The position numbers were made by a program, and so were the translations under genes. Positions 42,407 to 51,191 of a stretch of 64,000 nucleotides of DNA are shown here, piece by piece. The notes under the pieces are model-generated. The model saw only the letters and a program-made list of their open reading frames with translations. It ran no database searches and was not told where the DNA came from. This DNA is from Oscillospiraceae bacterium (GTDB taxonomy: Bacteria; Bacillota; Clostridia; Oscillospirales; Acutalibacteraceae), in NCBI GenBank assembly GCA_910574935.1, contig CAJTCU010000001.1, positions 483,695-547,694 of the forward strand, given 5' to 3'. Positions within the stretch are counted from its first letter, which is position 1; every line of letters begins with the position of its first letter.

Positions 42407-43771
42407 ATGAAAAGAAACTTCTCCTTCTATTTTGCCCTTTTTGTCTCCAAGCTCTCCATCCTGGCCCTGCGCCTAGTGGGCCGCAAGGGCACAAACTTGC
42501 CCGGCGGCTGCGCCATCTTTCTTTGCAAAGACTTTTTGGGCCGCATGCCCCGCCCTAAGACCGTTATCGGCATTACGGGCACCAACGGCAAAACCACAGT
42601 GGCCAACATGGTGGAGGACGTGCTGGAGTATCATCACATCGACTTTGTCTGCAACCGCTCCGGCTCTAACGTGGACACCGGCGTAGCCTCGGCTCTTATT
42701 GCCAACTCCACTTTTTTGGGCAAGCCCAAAAAAGACCTGGCTGTTTTTGAACTGGACGAGCGCAGCTCCAACCTGACCATGCCCTACATCAAGCCAGACC
42801 TGCTGCTTGTTACCAATATTTTCCGAGATTCTTACAAACGCAATGCTCACCCAGAGTTTATCGTGGATATTCTGGACCGCTTTGTGCCCGATGGCGTAAA
42901 GATGGTTCTGAACGCCGACGACCTAATGTGCGCTGGCCTAAAGCCCAAGAACCCCCGGGTGTATTTCTCGATCGATAAACAACCAGGCGATGTCCCCGAG
43001 GCCCATAACATTGTCCGGGATGTGCAGGCCTGCCCCCGCTGCGGCGGGCCCCTTACCTGGGACTTTATCCGCTATCACCACATTGGTCGAGCCAGCTGCC
43101 CTGCCTGCGGCTTTACCTCGCCCCAGGGGGACTACCGGGCTGTCTCTATGGAGGACGGACATTTGCACATGCTGGTAAAAGGGACAAAAAATAGCTTTCC
43201 CCTGCCGAACCAGAGTACCATCAACGTGTACAACGCTCTTTCGGCCATTGCCCTGCTGTGCGAATACGGTCTATCTCCTCAGCAGACCGCTGCCGCCATG
43301 GAACACATGACCTTAAGCGAGACTAGGTACCTGGAAGAAGAAGTGGGCGGGCGCAAGATCATCCTCCACCTGGCCAAGGGCCAAAACCCAGTGGCCTGCT
43401 CCCGGGCTTTTGAAAACATCCGGGACTACCCTGGCAACAAGGCTGCCATCCTCTTTTTGGACGACTACTTCGACGCTGCCCACACAGTGGAAAATACCGC
43501 CTGGTTCTTTGACGCGGATTTCGAGTTTTTAGCAGACCCCTCTGTGACCCAGATCGTGGTGGCCGGGGCCAGGCACTGGGACGTATACCTGCGGCTGCTC
43601 ATGGCTGGGGCTGACCCAAAGCGAATGGACCACATGGCAGACACCGCTGGGGCCGCCGCCGCCCTGCGGCCAGCGGACGCTGTGTTTATCTTATATGACG
43701 TGTACACCATCGGCCTGGCCAACCGGACGAAGGACCAGGTAAAAGAGCAATGGAAGGGGGCCGGGCAATGA
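42407..43771 (+). CDS. murT: Lipid II isoglutaminyl synthase subunit MurT (Mur ligase-like)
   Basis: Amidates the D-Glu of lipid II together with GatD, a cell-wall modification needed for cross-linking. Mur-ligase ATP site GITGTNGKTTVANM (near residue 55), VFELDERSS, LLVTNIFRD and the four-Cys zinc ribbon CPRCGG..CPACGF (about 205-230) that is characteristic of MurT. 454 residues, normal. The C-terminus ends inside the gatD start (ATGA overlap). The motifs look intact, in contrast to the partner. Confidence 0.92.
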   Translation: MKRNFSFYFALFVSKLSILALRLVGRKGTNLPGGCAIFLCKDFLGRMPRPKTVIGITGTNGKTTVANMVEDVLEYHHIDFVCNRSGSNVDTGVASALIANSTFLGKPKKDLAVFELDERSSNLTMPYIKPDLLLVTNIFRDSYKRNAHPEFIVDILDRFVPDGVKMVLNADDLMCAGLKPKNPRVYFSIDKQPGDVPEAHNIVRDVQACPRCGGPLTWDFIRYHHIGRASCPACGFTSPQGDYRAVSMEDGHLHMLVKGTKNSFPLPNQSTINVYNALSAIALLCEYGLSPQQTAAAMEHMTLSETRYLEEEVGGRKIILHLAKGQNPVACSRAFENIRDYPGNKAAILFLDDYFDAAHTVENTAWFFDADFEFLADPSVTQIVVAGARHWDVYLRLLMAGADPKRMDHMADTAGAAAALRPADAVFILYDVYTIGLANRTKDQVKEQWKGAGQ

Positions 43772-44472
43772 CCATCGAGGTGTTATTTCCCCAGTACTGC
43801 AACCTGTTCGGGGACCTGTTCAATGTAAAATACTTGGAAAAATGCCTGCCAGAGGCCCAGCGGATAGACACGCCTCTGGGCGGTGATCCGGTGTTCTTGC
43901 AGGAGGAGCCGGCCCTGATCTACATGGGGCCCATGAGCGAACGCTCCCAGCAACGGGTCATAGAAACGCTGCTGCCTTACCGCCAGCGGCTGGAAGAGCT
44001 GATACAGGGCGGCACGGCCTTTTTACTGACTGGCAACGCCCTGGAGGTGCTGGGAAATTATATTGAAAACGAGGACGGTTCCCGGCTGGAGGGACTGGGC
44101 CTGCTGCCCCTCTTTGCCCGGCGGGACATGATGCACCGGCACAACAGCGTGTTTCTGGGAAATTTCCAGGGAGAAAAGATTACGGGGTTCAAGTCCCAGT
44201 TCACCATGGCCTGGCCCCAGGAAGATATAAACGGTCTTTTTGCAGTGGAAAAGGGCACAGGCCTGCACCCAAGCTGTCCTTTTGAGGGGCTGCGGGTGGG
44301 CAACCTATTCGCTACCTACCTTCTGGGACCCATTCTGCCGCTAAACCCCGGACTGGCCCGGGCTGTGCTGGGGGCCATGGGGGCCGGCCATGCGCCCTTG
44401 GCCTTTGAGAAAGAGGTAGAGGCCGCATACCAGCAGCGGCTGCGAGATTTTGAAGAAAAAGTAAGGGCCTAG
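43768..44472 (+). CDS. gatD: GatD-like amidotransferase partner of MurT, catalytic residues missing
   Basis: Class I glutamine-amidotransferase fold; position after murT with ATGA overlap identifies it as GatD. A 234-residue protein with conserved LEGLGLLPLF and TYLLGPILPLNP. However, where GatD has its nucleophile in CGGYQ, this reads LLTGNALEVLG with no Cys, and the catalytic His of the YLHGP(I/L)LP motif is Leu (YLLGPILP). The oxyanion-side glycine run (GGGxDREQ) is also lost (MGPMSERSQ). So glutaminase chemistry looks impossible; it may be a structural partner, with MurT using free ammonia or glutamine from another protein. Start ATG 43768 (GGAAGGGGG upstream) is preferred to 43750. Confidence 0.82.
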   Translation: MTIEVLFPQYCNLFGDLFNVKYLEKCLPEAQRIDTPLGGDPVFLQEEPALIYMGPMSERSQQRVIETLLPYRQRLEELIQGGTAFLLTGNALEVLGNYIENEDGSRLEGLGLLPLFARRDMMHRHNSVFLGNFQGEKITGFKSQFTMAWPQEDINGLFAVEKGTGLHPSCPFEGLRVGNLFATYLLGPILPLNPGLARAVLGAMGAGHAPLAFEKEVEAAYQQRLRDFEEKVRA

Positions 44473-44512
44473 AACCAGCCCCTGGCAAAATGCCCGAGAT
44501 TTTCCACGAAAA

Positions 44513-44552
44513 AAGGAAAAGGACCGGCAAAAACCGGCCCTTTCCTTCTTTT
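44513..44552 (+). terminator. Intrinsic terminator after murT-gatD
   Basis: GGAAAAGG..CCGG / CCGG..CCTTTCC stem with a short A loop, followed by TTCTTTT. Confidence 0.75.
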
Positions 44553-44853
44553 GGGGAGGAGTTGTATTGAAATTGCGTCCCAGACGCAAGCTTGTAGTCG
44601 ACAAATTCCACTAGAAATCCCTTTAATTCACCTTTATTTTACACGATTATACAATGAAAAGTCAACTGATTAAAGGATATTTTTGTCAAATCTCCTTTTT
44701 GATTAATTCACACAAATAAACCGGATTCTTTTTTGTAAGAAAAGCATAATTTGTCACCCTGATTTTCCGCAGAACTTGTGTCAGTGAACAAAACAATCAT
44801 AAAAAGACAGTGTTCCTGAATGGTCTATTCAAGAAAGATGGAGGAGCTGCTTA
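44553..44853. other. AT-rich intergenic region before rlmD
   Basis: About 300 bases, clearly more AT-rich than the surroundings, with no ORF that has a ribosome site. Presumably holds the rlmD promoter, but no convincing -35/-10 pair stands out. AGATGGAGGAGCTGCTTA before the rlmD ATG contains the ribosome site. Confidence 0.35.
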
Positions 44854-46356
44854 ATGAGTCTGGCCAAAAACCAAATGATCGAATTAGCATTTACCGGCAT
44901 GACTGCCCAGGGCGCGGCTGTGGGACGCTGGCAAGGAGAGGCCGTCTTTGTCCCCCTGGGCGCACCGGGGGACCAGGCCTTGGTCAAAATCACCAAGGCC
45001 GCCAAAAACCATGCCTATGGCCGGCTGGAAAAGCTGCTTAGCCCCTCTCCCTGCCGGGTAGAACCAGATTGTCCCGTGTTTCAAAAATGCGGGGGATGCT
45101 GTTTCCGGCACATCCGCTATGAAACAGAACTGGAAATCAAAACCCAACGGGTACGAGATGCTCTGGACCGTATTGGTGGCTTTTCCCAGCTGCCCCTGCT
45201 GCCCATTGTGCCGGCCGGACCTCTTGCGGACAGCCCCGCCTGCCCAAGCCGCTCCGGTTACCGCAATAAAGCCATTTTGCCTTTGGGAGCCGGCCCAGAC
45301 GGAGAACTTGTCATGGGCTTTTACGCCCCAAATTCCCACCGTATTATCGATTGCCGCCACTGCCTTCTGCATCCAGAGGAATTCCATCTGGCTATGGAGG
45401 CCTTTCGCCAGTGGGCCCAGCGCTGGGGGGATTCGGTTTATCACGAGGCTGCTCATAAGGGCCGGATGCGGCGGCTTTTTCTGCGCAAAGCCCAGGAAAC
45501 CGGCCAGGTGATGGCCTGTGTGGTGGTAAACGGCAACGGCCTGCACCATGAGGCGGAACTAGCCCAGGCCCTGCGCCAGGCAGTGCCTGGGTTTGCCGGG
45601 CTGGTAATTAACAGCAACCAAGAGCGGACCAACGTGGCTTTGGGCAAAAAATGCCGCACAGCCTGGGGACGGGGAAGCATCACCGACCGGCTGTGCGGGC
45701 TGGAATTTGAAATCTCGCCCCTGTCCTTTTACCAGGTGAACCGAACCCAGGCCGAACGTCTCTATTACCTGGCCGCAGAGTACGCGGGGTTAAAGGGCAG
45801 CGGGCTGCTGCTGGATTTGTATTGCGGAACAGGAACCATTGGGCTGTCCATGGCAAAAAGCGCGGGACGGCTCATTGGGGTAGAAGTAGTGCCCCAGGCC
45901 GTAGAAGACGCCCGGAAAAACGCCCAGCGAAACGGCATAGATAACGCGGAGTTTCTTTGTGCCGACGCGGCCCAAGCTGCCAGAGAGCTGGCCCGGCGGG
46001 GAGAACGGCCGGAAGTGGTGGTTCTGGACCCGCCCCGTAAGGGCTGCGGCCAAGAACTCATAGATGCAACGGTTTCTATGGGCCCCCAGCGGGTGGTATA
46101 TATATCCTGTGACCCAGCCACGCTGGCCCGGGACCTGAAAATTTTTGCTCAACTGGGCTATCCTCCGCAAGAGGCCCGGGCCGTGGATATGTTCCCGGGG
46201 ACCGGGCATGTTGAGACGGTTGTACTACTTTCCCACAAAAAACCTGATAGCGTAATCAACGTAAAAGTGGAGTTTGGCGAGGGTGAGGGTAAAGTACCGC
46301 TTGATAATATCGCCAAGAGAGCCGCAGCATACAAGCCGAAAGAGCGAGTTACATAG
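44854..46356 (+). CDS. rlmD: 23S rRNA uracil-C5 methyltransferase (RlmD/RumA), 3' end altered
   Basis: Methylates a uracil of 23S rRNA using SAM. N-terminal TRAM domain (1-60), iron-sulfur cysteines in CRVEPDCPVFQKCGGC (68-83), SAM motif DLYCGTGTIGLSMA (about 325-338), VVLDPPRKGC, and the catalytic Cys in VYISCDPATLARDL. The native enzyme should end soon after HVETVVLL. Here about 30 further residues (KVEFGEGEGK...) follow, a tail seen where integrative elements have inserted at rumA; it is cut by TAG at 46354, where the sense codon was probably Tyr. The enzyme domain is intact, so activity is likely retained. Confidence 0.9.
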   Translation: MSLAKNQMIELAFTGMTAQGAAVGRWQGEAVFVPLGAPGDQALVKITKAAKNHAYGRLEKLLSPSPCRVEPDCPVFQKCGGCCFRHIRYETELEIKTQRVRDALDRIGGFSQLPLLPIVPAGPLADSPACPSRSGYRNKAILPLGAGPDGELVMGFYAPNSHRIIDCRHCLLHPEEFHLAMEAFRQWAQRWGDSVYHEAAHKGRMRRLFLRKAQETGQVMACVVVNGNGLHHEAELAQALRQAVPGFAGLVINSNQERTNVALGKKCRTAWGRGSITDRLCGLEFEISPLSFYQVNRTQAERLYYLAAEYAGLKGSGLLLDLYCGTGTIGLSMAKSAGRLIGVEVVPQAVEDARKNAQRNGIDNAEFLCADAAQAARELARRGERPEVVVLDPPRKGCGQELIDATVSMGPQRVVYISCDPATLARDLKIFAQLGYPPQEARAVDMFPGTGHVETVVLLSHKKPDSVINVKVEFGEGEGKVPLDNIAKRAAAYKPKERVT

Positions 46357-46557
46357 AAGATGATTAAGGAATACATAGAAGCGAAGTATGGCTTCAAAGT
46401 ACATACCGCATATATCGCAGAGGTAAAAAGGGAGTTAGGATTGCCGATGTATGATGCCCCTAATGCGGTAGAAGAATTGAAACAGCCGAGGAAACATCCG
46501 ACGGCGGAGAAAGCGGAAGCGATTAAAGATGCTTTGAAACATTTTGAGGTTATCTGA
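46357..46557 (+). pseudogene. Severed C-terminal tail domain of rlmD (integrative-element derived)
   Basis: In frame with rlmD after its TAG: KMIKEYIEAKYGFKVHTAYI, then LGLPMYDAP and QPRKHPTAEKAEAIKDALKH before TGA at 46555. This small helical domain is commonly attached to RlmD proteins whose genes host integrative elements. One base change (TAG for TAT/TAC) separates it. A new start at the ATG 46366 is unlikely, as no ribosome site precedes it. Confidence 0.6.
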
Positions 46558-46581
46558 TAATCATAAGCGTATCATTAGAAC

Positions 46582-47820
46582 GATTATTACGCAAAGGACA
46601 CCAGCAAGAAAATCCGTGCCGTTGTGAAAATGCGCGGGGAGGCCGGGGAACATATTGCCAGCAACCCGCCTTATGGATATGTGAAAGACCCACAGAATAA
46701 AAAGAAATGGATTGTGGACGAAGAAGCGGCAAAGGTGGTACGGCGTATCTTTGACCTGTGCATTGCGGGGAAAGGCCCCATGCAGATTGCAAAAATCCTG
46801 ACAGTGAGCAAGGTGCTGACGGTTACGGCTTATAACGCAAAACAAAAGGGATGGGCAATGCCGGATAACCTGTACCAGTGGTGTTCCAAATCTGTCACCA
46901 CAATATTGGAGAGAACGGAATACACTGGCTGTACCGTCAACTTCAAGACCTATACCAAATCCTTGAAATTCAAAAAGCGTATGGTGAATCCGAAAGAAAA
47001 ACAGCGGATATTTGAGGACACACAGCCGGCAATCATTGAACGCGGGCAGTGGGAACGGGTGCAGGAATTACGGACAAACAAACGCTGACCGACAAAGACA
47101 GGGAAAACAAGTATTTTTTCCGGCCTTGTCTATTGTGCCGACTGCGGTGCAAAACTCTATTACTGCACCTGCAATACCTACAAAGATGATTCACAGAATC
47201 ATTTTGTATGTTCCAATTACAAGAGCAACACAGGTTTCTGCCAGATTCATTATATCCGGGAGGTCACGCTTTATAAGAGGGTTCTGGAATGTATTCAGGG
47301 AACGCTGTCCTATGTACAGCTGTTCCGGGATGATTTCACGCAGGAAATGCTGGCGCAGGACGAAGCCAGCCGGAAAGCGGAGCTGACGCAGAAGCGAAAA
47401 GCCCTCTCCGGGGCACAGAAGCGTATGGAAGATTTGGACAAGATTATCCAAAGACTTTATGAGGATTCCGTTCTGGGTAAGTTGAGTGACCTCCGTTTTC
47501 AAAAACTTTCGGCGCAGTATGAAACGGAACAGGCGGAGATTCAGAGACTTGCTTCCTCATTGGAACAAGAAATTGAAAATGAGACGGAACAGATTGCCGA
47601 TGTGGGGCGCTTTCTCCAGCTTGCAGACCGGTATTCCGACTTGCAGGAACTTGATGCTTCCACCGTAAATGAGCTGATTGACAGGATCGTAATTCACAGC
47701 CCGGAGAGAATCGGCGGGAGAAAGCATGTCACCATTGAAATTTATTTTACTTATGTGGGGAAAATCCGTATTCCGCTTTATAAACCGGATATACCTGCAG
47801 GTACAGAAAAACCGGCGTAA
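46582..47820 (+). pseudogene. Large serine recombinase remnant of an integrative element
   Basis: Reads on from YYAKDTSKKIRAVVKMRGE through NPPYGYVKDPQNKKKW, the recombinase domain, a zinc ribbon (YCADCGAKLYYC..FVCSNYK) and a long coiled coil (KRMEDLDKIIQRLYEDSVLG) to TAA at 47818. These are the C-terminal three quarters of a Tn-type large serine integrase. The N-terminal resolvase domain with the catalytic Ser is absent, and one in-frame TGA at 47086 replaces an Arg codon. Base composition is AT-richer than the chromosome. It must once have integrated an element at the adjacent rlmD 3' end; it is now dead and the cargo is gone. Confidence 0.82.
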
Positions 47821-47840
47821 CCTTTCGCTACGCCGGTTTT
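47809..47840 (+). terminator. Terminator of the recombinase remnant
   Basis: AACCGGCGTA / TACGCCGGTT stem spanning the recombinase stop, followed by TTA. Confidence 0.7.
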
Positions 47841-47924
47841 ACCGGAAAATTCATTTACTTCCTTATGGGTGTCCGCCTAAACGCGGCTCTCTTTTTCTAT
47901 TCCAGAAGGGTATCGTAAACGCAC

Positions 47925-48091
47925 TTAAGGCAATACCGCAGAATTCTAAGTACCGTATTGGGCAGTCAGATTTTTCTTCAGAGTGTACAGATTGAGCGCC
48001 GTCCATCTCACCATTGACCAGCGAAAGCTGTGCGCTATCACGGAAAATCTGCAAGCAAGACGGTGCTTTGAATGGTGCGGGGTTGCCTTAA
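47925..48091. mobile_element. MITE-like element, TTAAGGCAA-ended family, copy 2
   Basis: 167 bp with ends TTAAGGCAATACCGCAGAATT and inverted TTAAGGCAACCCCGCACCATT. The interior matches the copy at 29886-30066 nearly throughout. No coding capacity. It lies between the recombinase remnant and the PHP gene. Confidence 0.72.
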
Positions 48092-48116
48092 AAATCGGTA
48101 CATACCAATTTTCAAG
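48089..48116. repeat. Palindrome shared with 53116-53145
   Basis: AAAATCGGTA-CA-TACCAATTTT, directly at the right edge of the inverted-repeat element. The same palindrome follows another member of the element family near 53 kb. Confidence 0.5.
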
Positions 48117-48161
48117 CAGAATGGCCCGTGCACTATAAGGGCAAGCATTGCAAGGCCTTTA

Positions 48162-48890
48162 TCAGCCCAAACAGCACCGCAGTTCCCCGTCTATATAAAT
48201 CCCATACTCCCCGCCGCGCAGCTCCGCTACCAGCTGGGCGCTGGTTTTTACCCGCCGCTTCAGGGCAATGCCCGCCTGGCCTATGGCGTCCCCGGTCCGG
48301 CTGTGCTCGTCCCCGCCGGATGTGGCCAAAAGCCCCTGGGCCCGGGCCAGCTCCTGGGCCTGGGCGTTCTCCTGGGGGGAGTTGTAAAAGTTATAGACCT
48401 CCACCGCGTCCAGGTACTCTGGCTGGGGCTTCACCTTCTGGTTGATATAGGGCCTGTTCCGGTATGGGTGGGCCATAGAGAGAAATCCCCCCGCCCCATG
48501 AACCAGCCGGGCATATTCGGAGAGAGGCAGCAGGTGGATGTCTGGATGGGCTACCAGAAATTCCAGGCCAATGCCATAGGTTAGCACCTCTTTGCCATCG
48601 CCATAGTAGTGCTCAATGCCAAAGTGGACGTCAAAGTCCTTGTCCTGGGCCCAGCGGGCGGCGGCCTCATAGGCCTGCCAGTAGCGCTCCATCTGCTCCC
48701 GCCAGGGCAGCAGCCGGTCCACGCAGCTGTTGCCCCGCAGAAAGTGGTCGGTAATAATCATCCCCGCATAGCCCTGCTCATAGTAGGCCCGGGCCATGCT
48801 CTGGGGGGTGTCATGGGCGCAGGCGCTGCACCAGCAGGTGTGGCAGTGGGTCTCGTAACGATACGGATATTTTTCTTTCAGTTCATTCAT
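48162..48890 (-). CDS. PHP-domain phosphoesterase-like protein
   Basis: A 242-residue metal-dependent hydrolase of the polymerase/histidinol-phosphatase superfamily. Metal-binding motifs appear in order: THCHTCWCSAC (residues about 14-24), IITDHF, FGIEHYY (in place of GxE), SMAHPYRNRP and GGDEHS. Such proteins split phosphoesters from nucleotides, sugars or histidinol phosphate; the substrate is unknown. No other histidine genes are present. AGAGG lies 12 bases before the ATG. The next gene upstream (MATE) runs the same way with a 48-base gap, so they may share a transcript. Confidence 0.85.
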   Translation of the reverse strand: MNELKEKYPYRYETHCHTCWCSACAHDTPQSMARAYYEQGYAGMIITDHFLRGNSCVDRLLPWREQMERYWQAYEAAARWAQDKDFDVHFGIEHYYGDGKEVLTYGIGLEFLVAHPDIHLLPLSEYARLVHGAGGFLSMAHPYRNRPYINQKVKPQPEYLDAVEVYNFYNSPQENAQAQELARAQGLLATSGGDEHSRTGDAIGQAGIALKRRVKTSAQLVAELRGGEYGIYIDGELRCCLG

Positions 48891-48938
48891 AATACTGTGT
48901 TGCCTCTTTTTCAGGTAATATAGGGCGGGGCCTGCCGG

Positions 48939-50342
48939 TTACCCGGCGGCGTTCACCACGTTCTTGGCCCAAATGCCGGACTTCAGCATGATTCCGGCAA
49001 TCAGGCCCTTTAGGATATTGTCTGCACAGTGCACGAAAAAGACCACCCAGGGCAGGCTTAGGCCCGTGTGGTAGCTAAGCACCCAGGCAAGGGGCAGGCA
49101 CACCACCCAGGTAAACACGCAGTCAAACAAAAAGGTGATAAAGGTGCGCCCGCCGGAGCGGATGGTAAAGTAGGCGCAGTTTACAAAGGCGGAAAAGGGC
49201 AGAAATGCGCCGGAAAGCAGCAGCAGCTGGGTGGCCAGCTGGCGCACAGCAGACTCGGTATTATAGATATAGGGAATAAAGGGTGCGCTGGCCATAAACA
49301 GGCCGCCCATCACCACATTCACCGCCACAGAAAAGACAATGAGCTTGCGGGTGGTATCTTTTGCCCGCTCCATCTCATTGGCCCCCAGCTGCTGCCCCAC
49401 CATAATGGACACCGCGTTACCCATGGACATCATAATCAGGGAAAACAGGTTAAAGGCAGTTCCGTTAATGTTCCCGGCAGCCACAGCCCCCAGGCCCCGG
49501 GAGGCGTAGCAGGCCTGAATCATGGACATCCCCACAGACCACAGGCCCTCGTTCAGCATCAGGGGCATGCCGGTAATAGTAATGCGCCGCACCAGGGGCA
49601 GGGGCACCCCCAGGCTTTTAAAGGCCCCTTGGAAAAAGGGAAAGCGCTTTTTGTGCCGAAAACACTCTACCAGCAGGTAGAGCATTTCCACATACCGGGC
49701 AATCACCGTGGCCAAAGCGGCGCCCGCCACGCCCATTTTGGGAAAGCCCAGGCTGCCGAAAATGAGCAGGTAGTTCAGCGCCAGGTTGACAAAGATGGAG
49801 ATAATGCTGGCCACCATGGGAATCACCGTCTCGCCGGTCTCCCGCAGCAGGCTGGAAAAGCAGCTGGCCACAGCAAAGGGAAGCAGTCCCCACAGGGTGA
49901 CCAGCATATAGCTGTTGGCATGGGCCAGGGTCTCGCCAATTTCCTGGGGCGTGGCGGCCCCGCTGTGCAGGAAGAGCCTGAAGAACCCCTCCCCAAAAAA
50001 GTACAGCACCCCAATACCCGCCACAGAAAATCCCAACGCAAAGTACAGTCGGAAGCGCAAAGTGTAGCGCAGGCCCTCAAAGTCCCGCTTACCGTAGTAC
50101 TGGGCCCCAAAAATGGAGGCCCCGGACATACCGCCAAAAATGGTGAGGTTAAAGATGAACACGATCTGGTTTACAATGGCCACCCCAGACATGGGAATGG
50201 TGCCCAGGCGGCCCACCATGACGTTATCCAGCAGGTTTACAAACTGGGTAATGCCCTGCTGCACCACCATGGGGATGATAAGCGCCACCACAGAAAGGTA
50301 AAACGCCTTGGTGCCAATGTATCTAGTCTTGATGGATGACAA
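48939..50342 (-). CDS. MATE-family efflux transporter
   Basis: A 467-residue, 12-helix antiporter exporting cationic drugs or metabolites with Na+ or H+. Both halves carry the family repeats (IPMVVQQGITQFVNLLDNVMVG near residue 15-36 and the second-half counterpart GMPLMLNEGLWSVGMSMIQ). The start is TTG at 50342, with AAAGGAGG 8 bases upstream; a longer frame up to 50378 would begin inside a repeat and lacks a site. The ribosome site is separated by only about 2 bases from the first 545-bp repeat, so the native promoter has been displaced by repeat DNA. Confidence 0.88.
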   Translation of the reverse strand: MSSIKTRYIGTKAFYLSVVALIIPMVVQQGITQFVNLLDNVMVGRLGTIPMSGVAIVNQIVFIFNLTIFGGMSGASIFGAQYYGKRDFEGLRYTLRFRLYFALGFSVAGIGVLYFFGEGFFRLFLHSGAATPQEIGETLAHANSYMLVTLWGLLPFAVASCFSSLLRETGETVIPMVASIISIFVNLALNYLLIFGSLGFPKMGVAGAALATVIARYVEMLYLLVECFRHKKRFPFFQGAFKSLGVPLPLVRRITITGMPLMLNEGLWSVGMSMIQACYASRGLGAVAAGNINGTAFNLFSLIMMSMGNAVSIMVGQQLGANEMERAKDTTRKLIVFSVAVNVVMGGLFMASAPFIPYIYNTESAVRQLATQLLLLSGAFLPFSAFVNCAYFTIRSGGRTFITFLFDCVFTWVVCLPLAWVLSYHTGLSLPWVVFFVHCADNILKGLIAGIMLKSGIWAKNVVNAAG

Positions 50343-50359
50343 AAAACATCCTCCTTTTA

Positions 50360-50903
50360 AGCAGCGCAAGCGCTGCACCTTTAATCGCGGAGTCGCGCAA
50401 AGCTACGCGCTCCCTGGATGGTAAGGGCTAGCTTAGCCAGCGCGTTCCTCTGGGCGCTTCCGGCGTTGCCCGACCCCTTTTTTTCTTTAGCCAATACGGG
50501 CTCCCTGCCTTCGGCCCTGTCCGCGCTGGCTGGGCTAAAAGTTTACACCGGCAAGTGAGCCGGAGCGAACGCCCCCGTGACTAACGATGCAACGCTTGCG
50601 TTGCCCGGCCCCCTTTTTTTCTTTAGCCAATACGGGCTCCCTGCCTTCGGCCCTGTCCGCGCTGGCTGGGCTAAAAGTTTACACCGGCAAGTGAGCCGGA
50701 GCGAACGCCCCCGTGACTAACGATGCAACGCTTGCGTTGCCCGGCCCCTTCTTTTTTGCTTTAGCCAATACGGGCCCCTGCCTTCGGCCCTGTCCGCGCT
50801 GGCTGGGCTAAAAGTTTACACCGGCAAGTGAACCGGAGCGAACGCCCCCGCGACTAACGATGCAACTCTTGCGTTGCCCGCGACGAATACTCCTGCTCTT
50901 GCG
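50360..50903. repeat. Complex direct repeat, copy 1 (113-bp head plus three ~137-bp units)
   Basis: Head begins GCAGCGCAAGCGCTGC (perfect palindrome). Units start TTTAGCCAATACGGG at 50486, 50622 and 50760 (periods 136 and 138). Each unit contains an outer stem TTTAGCC/GGGCTAAA, a CCGGC/GCCGG hairpin and a GCAAC..GTTGC palindrome. The tail GCGACGAATACTCCTGCTCTTGCG ends at 50903 (quoted region 24 bases long; key part CGAATACTCCTGC). The same composite recurs at 51192-51736. No ORF with a ribosome site. Confidence 0.9.
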
Positions 50904-50924
50904 CTGCACCTGCGAAAATGGCCC

Positions 50925-50953
50925 TTGACCTTCTCTTGGTTTTCAGTTACAAT
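50925..50953 (+). promoter_or_regulatory. Strong promoter of the 48-codon gene
   Basis: TTGACC, 17 bases, TACAAT, 33 bases before the ATG and just outside the repeat. Confidence 0.75.
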
Positions 50954-50986
50954 AGTAATTAGAATATAGCAAAGGAGGCCCGCGAT

Positions 50987-51133
50987 ATGGGAATGACCGA
51001 CTTACAGTTTAAAAGCTTTTTAAAAGGGATTCTTCGCTGGCTTGAAGAAGCAAAGAATCAAGATACCAAAGAAGAAATTCTAAAGACTCTGGAAAAGTTA
51101 GAGCGTGACCTGCGGGAGGACCTACAAGGCTAG
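50987..51133 (+). CDS. 48-residue charged helical protein between direct repeats
   Basis: Small but complete gene: promoter at 50925, AAAGGAGG about 8 bases before the ATG, TAG at 51131 and a terminator 27 bases later. The protein reads MGMTDLQFKSFLKGILRWLEE, here shortened, followed by KNQDTKEEILKTLEKLERD: an amphipathic first helix and a second Lys/Glu-rich coiled-coil-like helix. No signal peptide, no membrane segment. I cannot assign a family with certainty; small proteins opening MTDLQFK are familiar from Clostridia but without known function. Codons are more AT-rich than neighbours. It forms an independent unit bracketed by two ~545-bp direct repeats. Confidence 0.7.
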   Translation: MGMTDLQFKSFLKGILRWLEEAKNQDTKEEILKTLEKLERDLREDLQG

Positions 51134-51160
51134 CGGGCCAGCACACACCATCTATTTCCG

Positions 51161-51189
51161 GGCGGGGCAACCCGCCTTTTTTCTTTTTT
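51161..51189 (+). terminator. Intrinsic terminator of the 48-codon gene
   Basis: GGCGGG-GCAA-CCCGCC followed by TTTTTTCTTTTTT. Confidence 0.9.
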
Positions 51190-51191
51190 AC

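Noticed and set aside
49068-50339. 423-codon plus-strand ORF opposite the MATE gene
   Set aside because: Gly/His/Gln-rich antisense shadow of a clear membrane protein gene; same applies to other long antisense frames in this GC-rich window.
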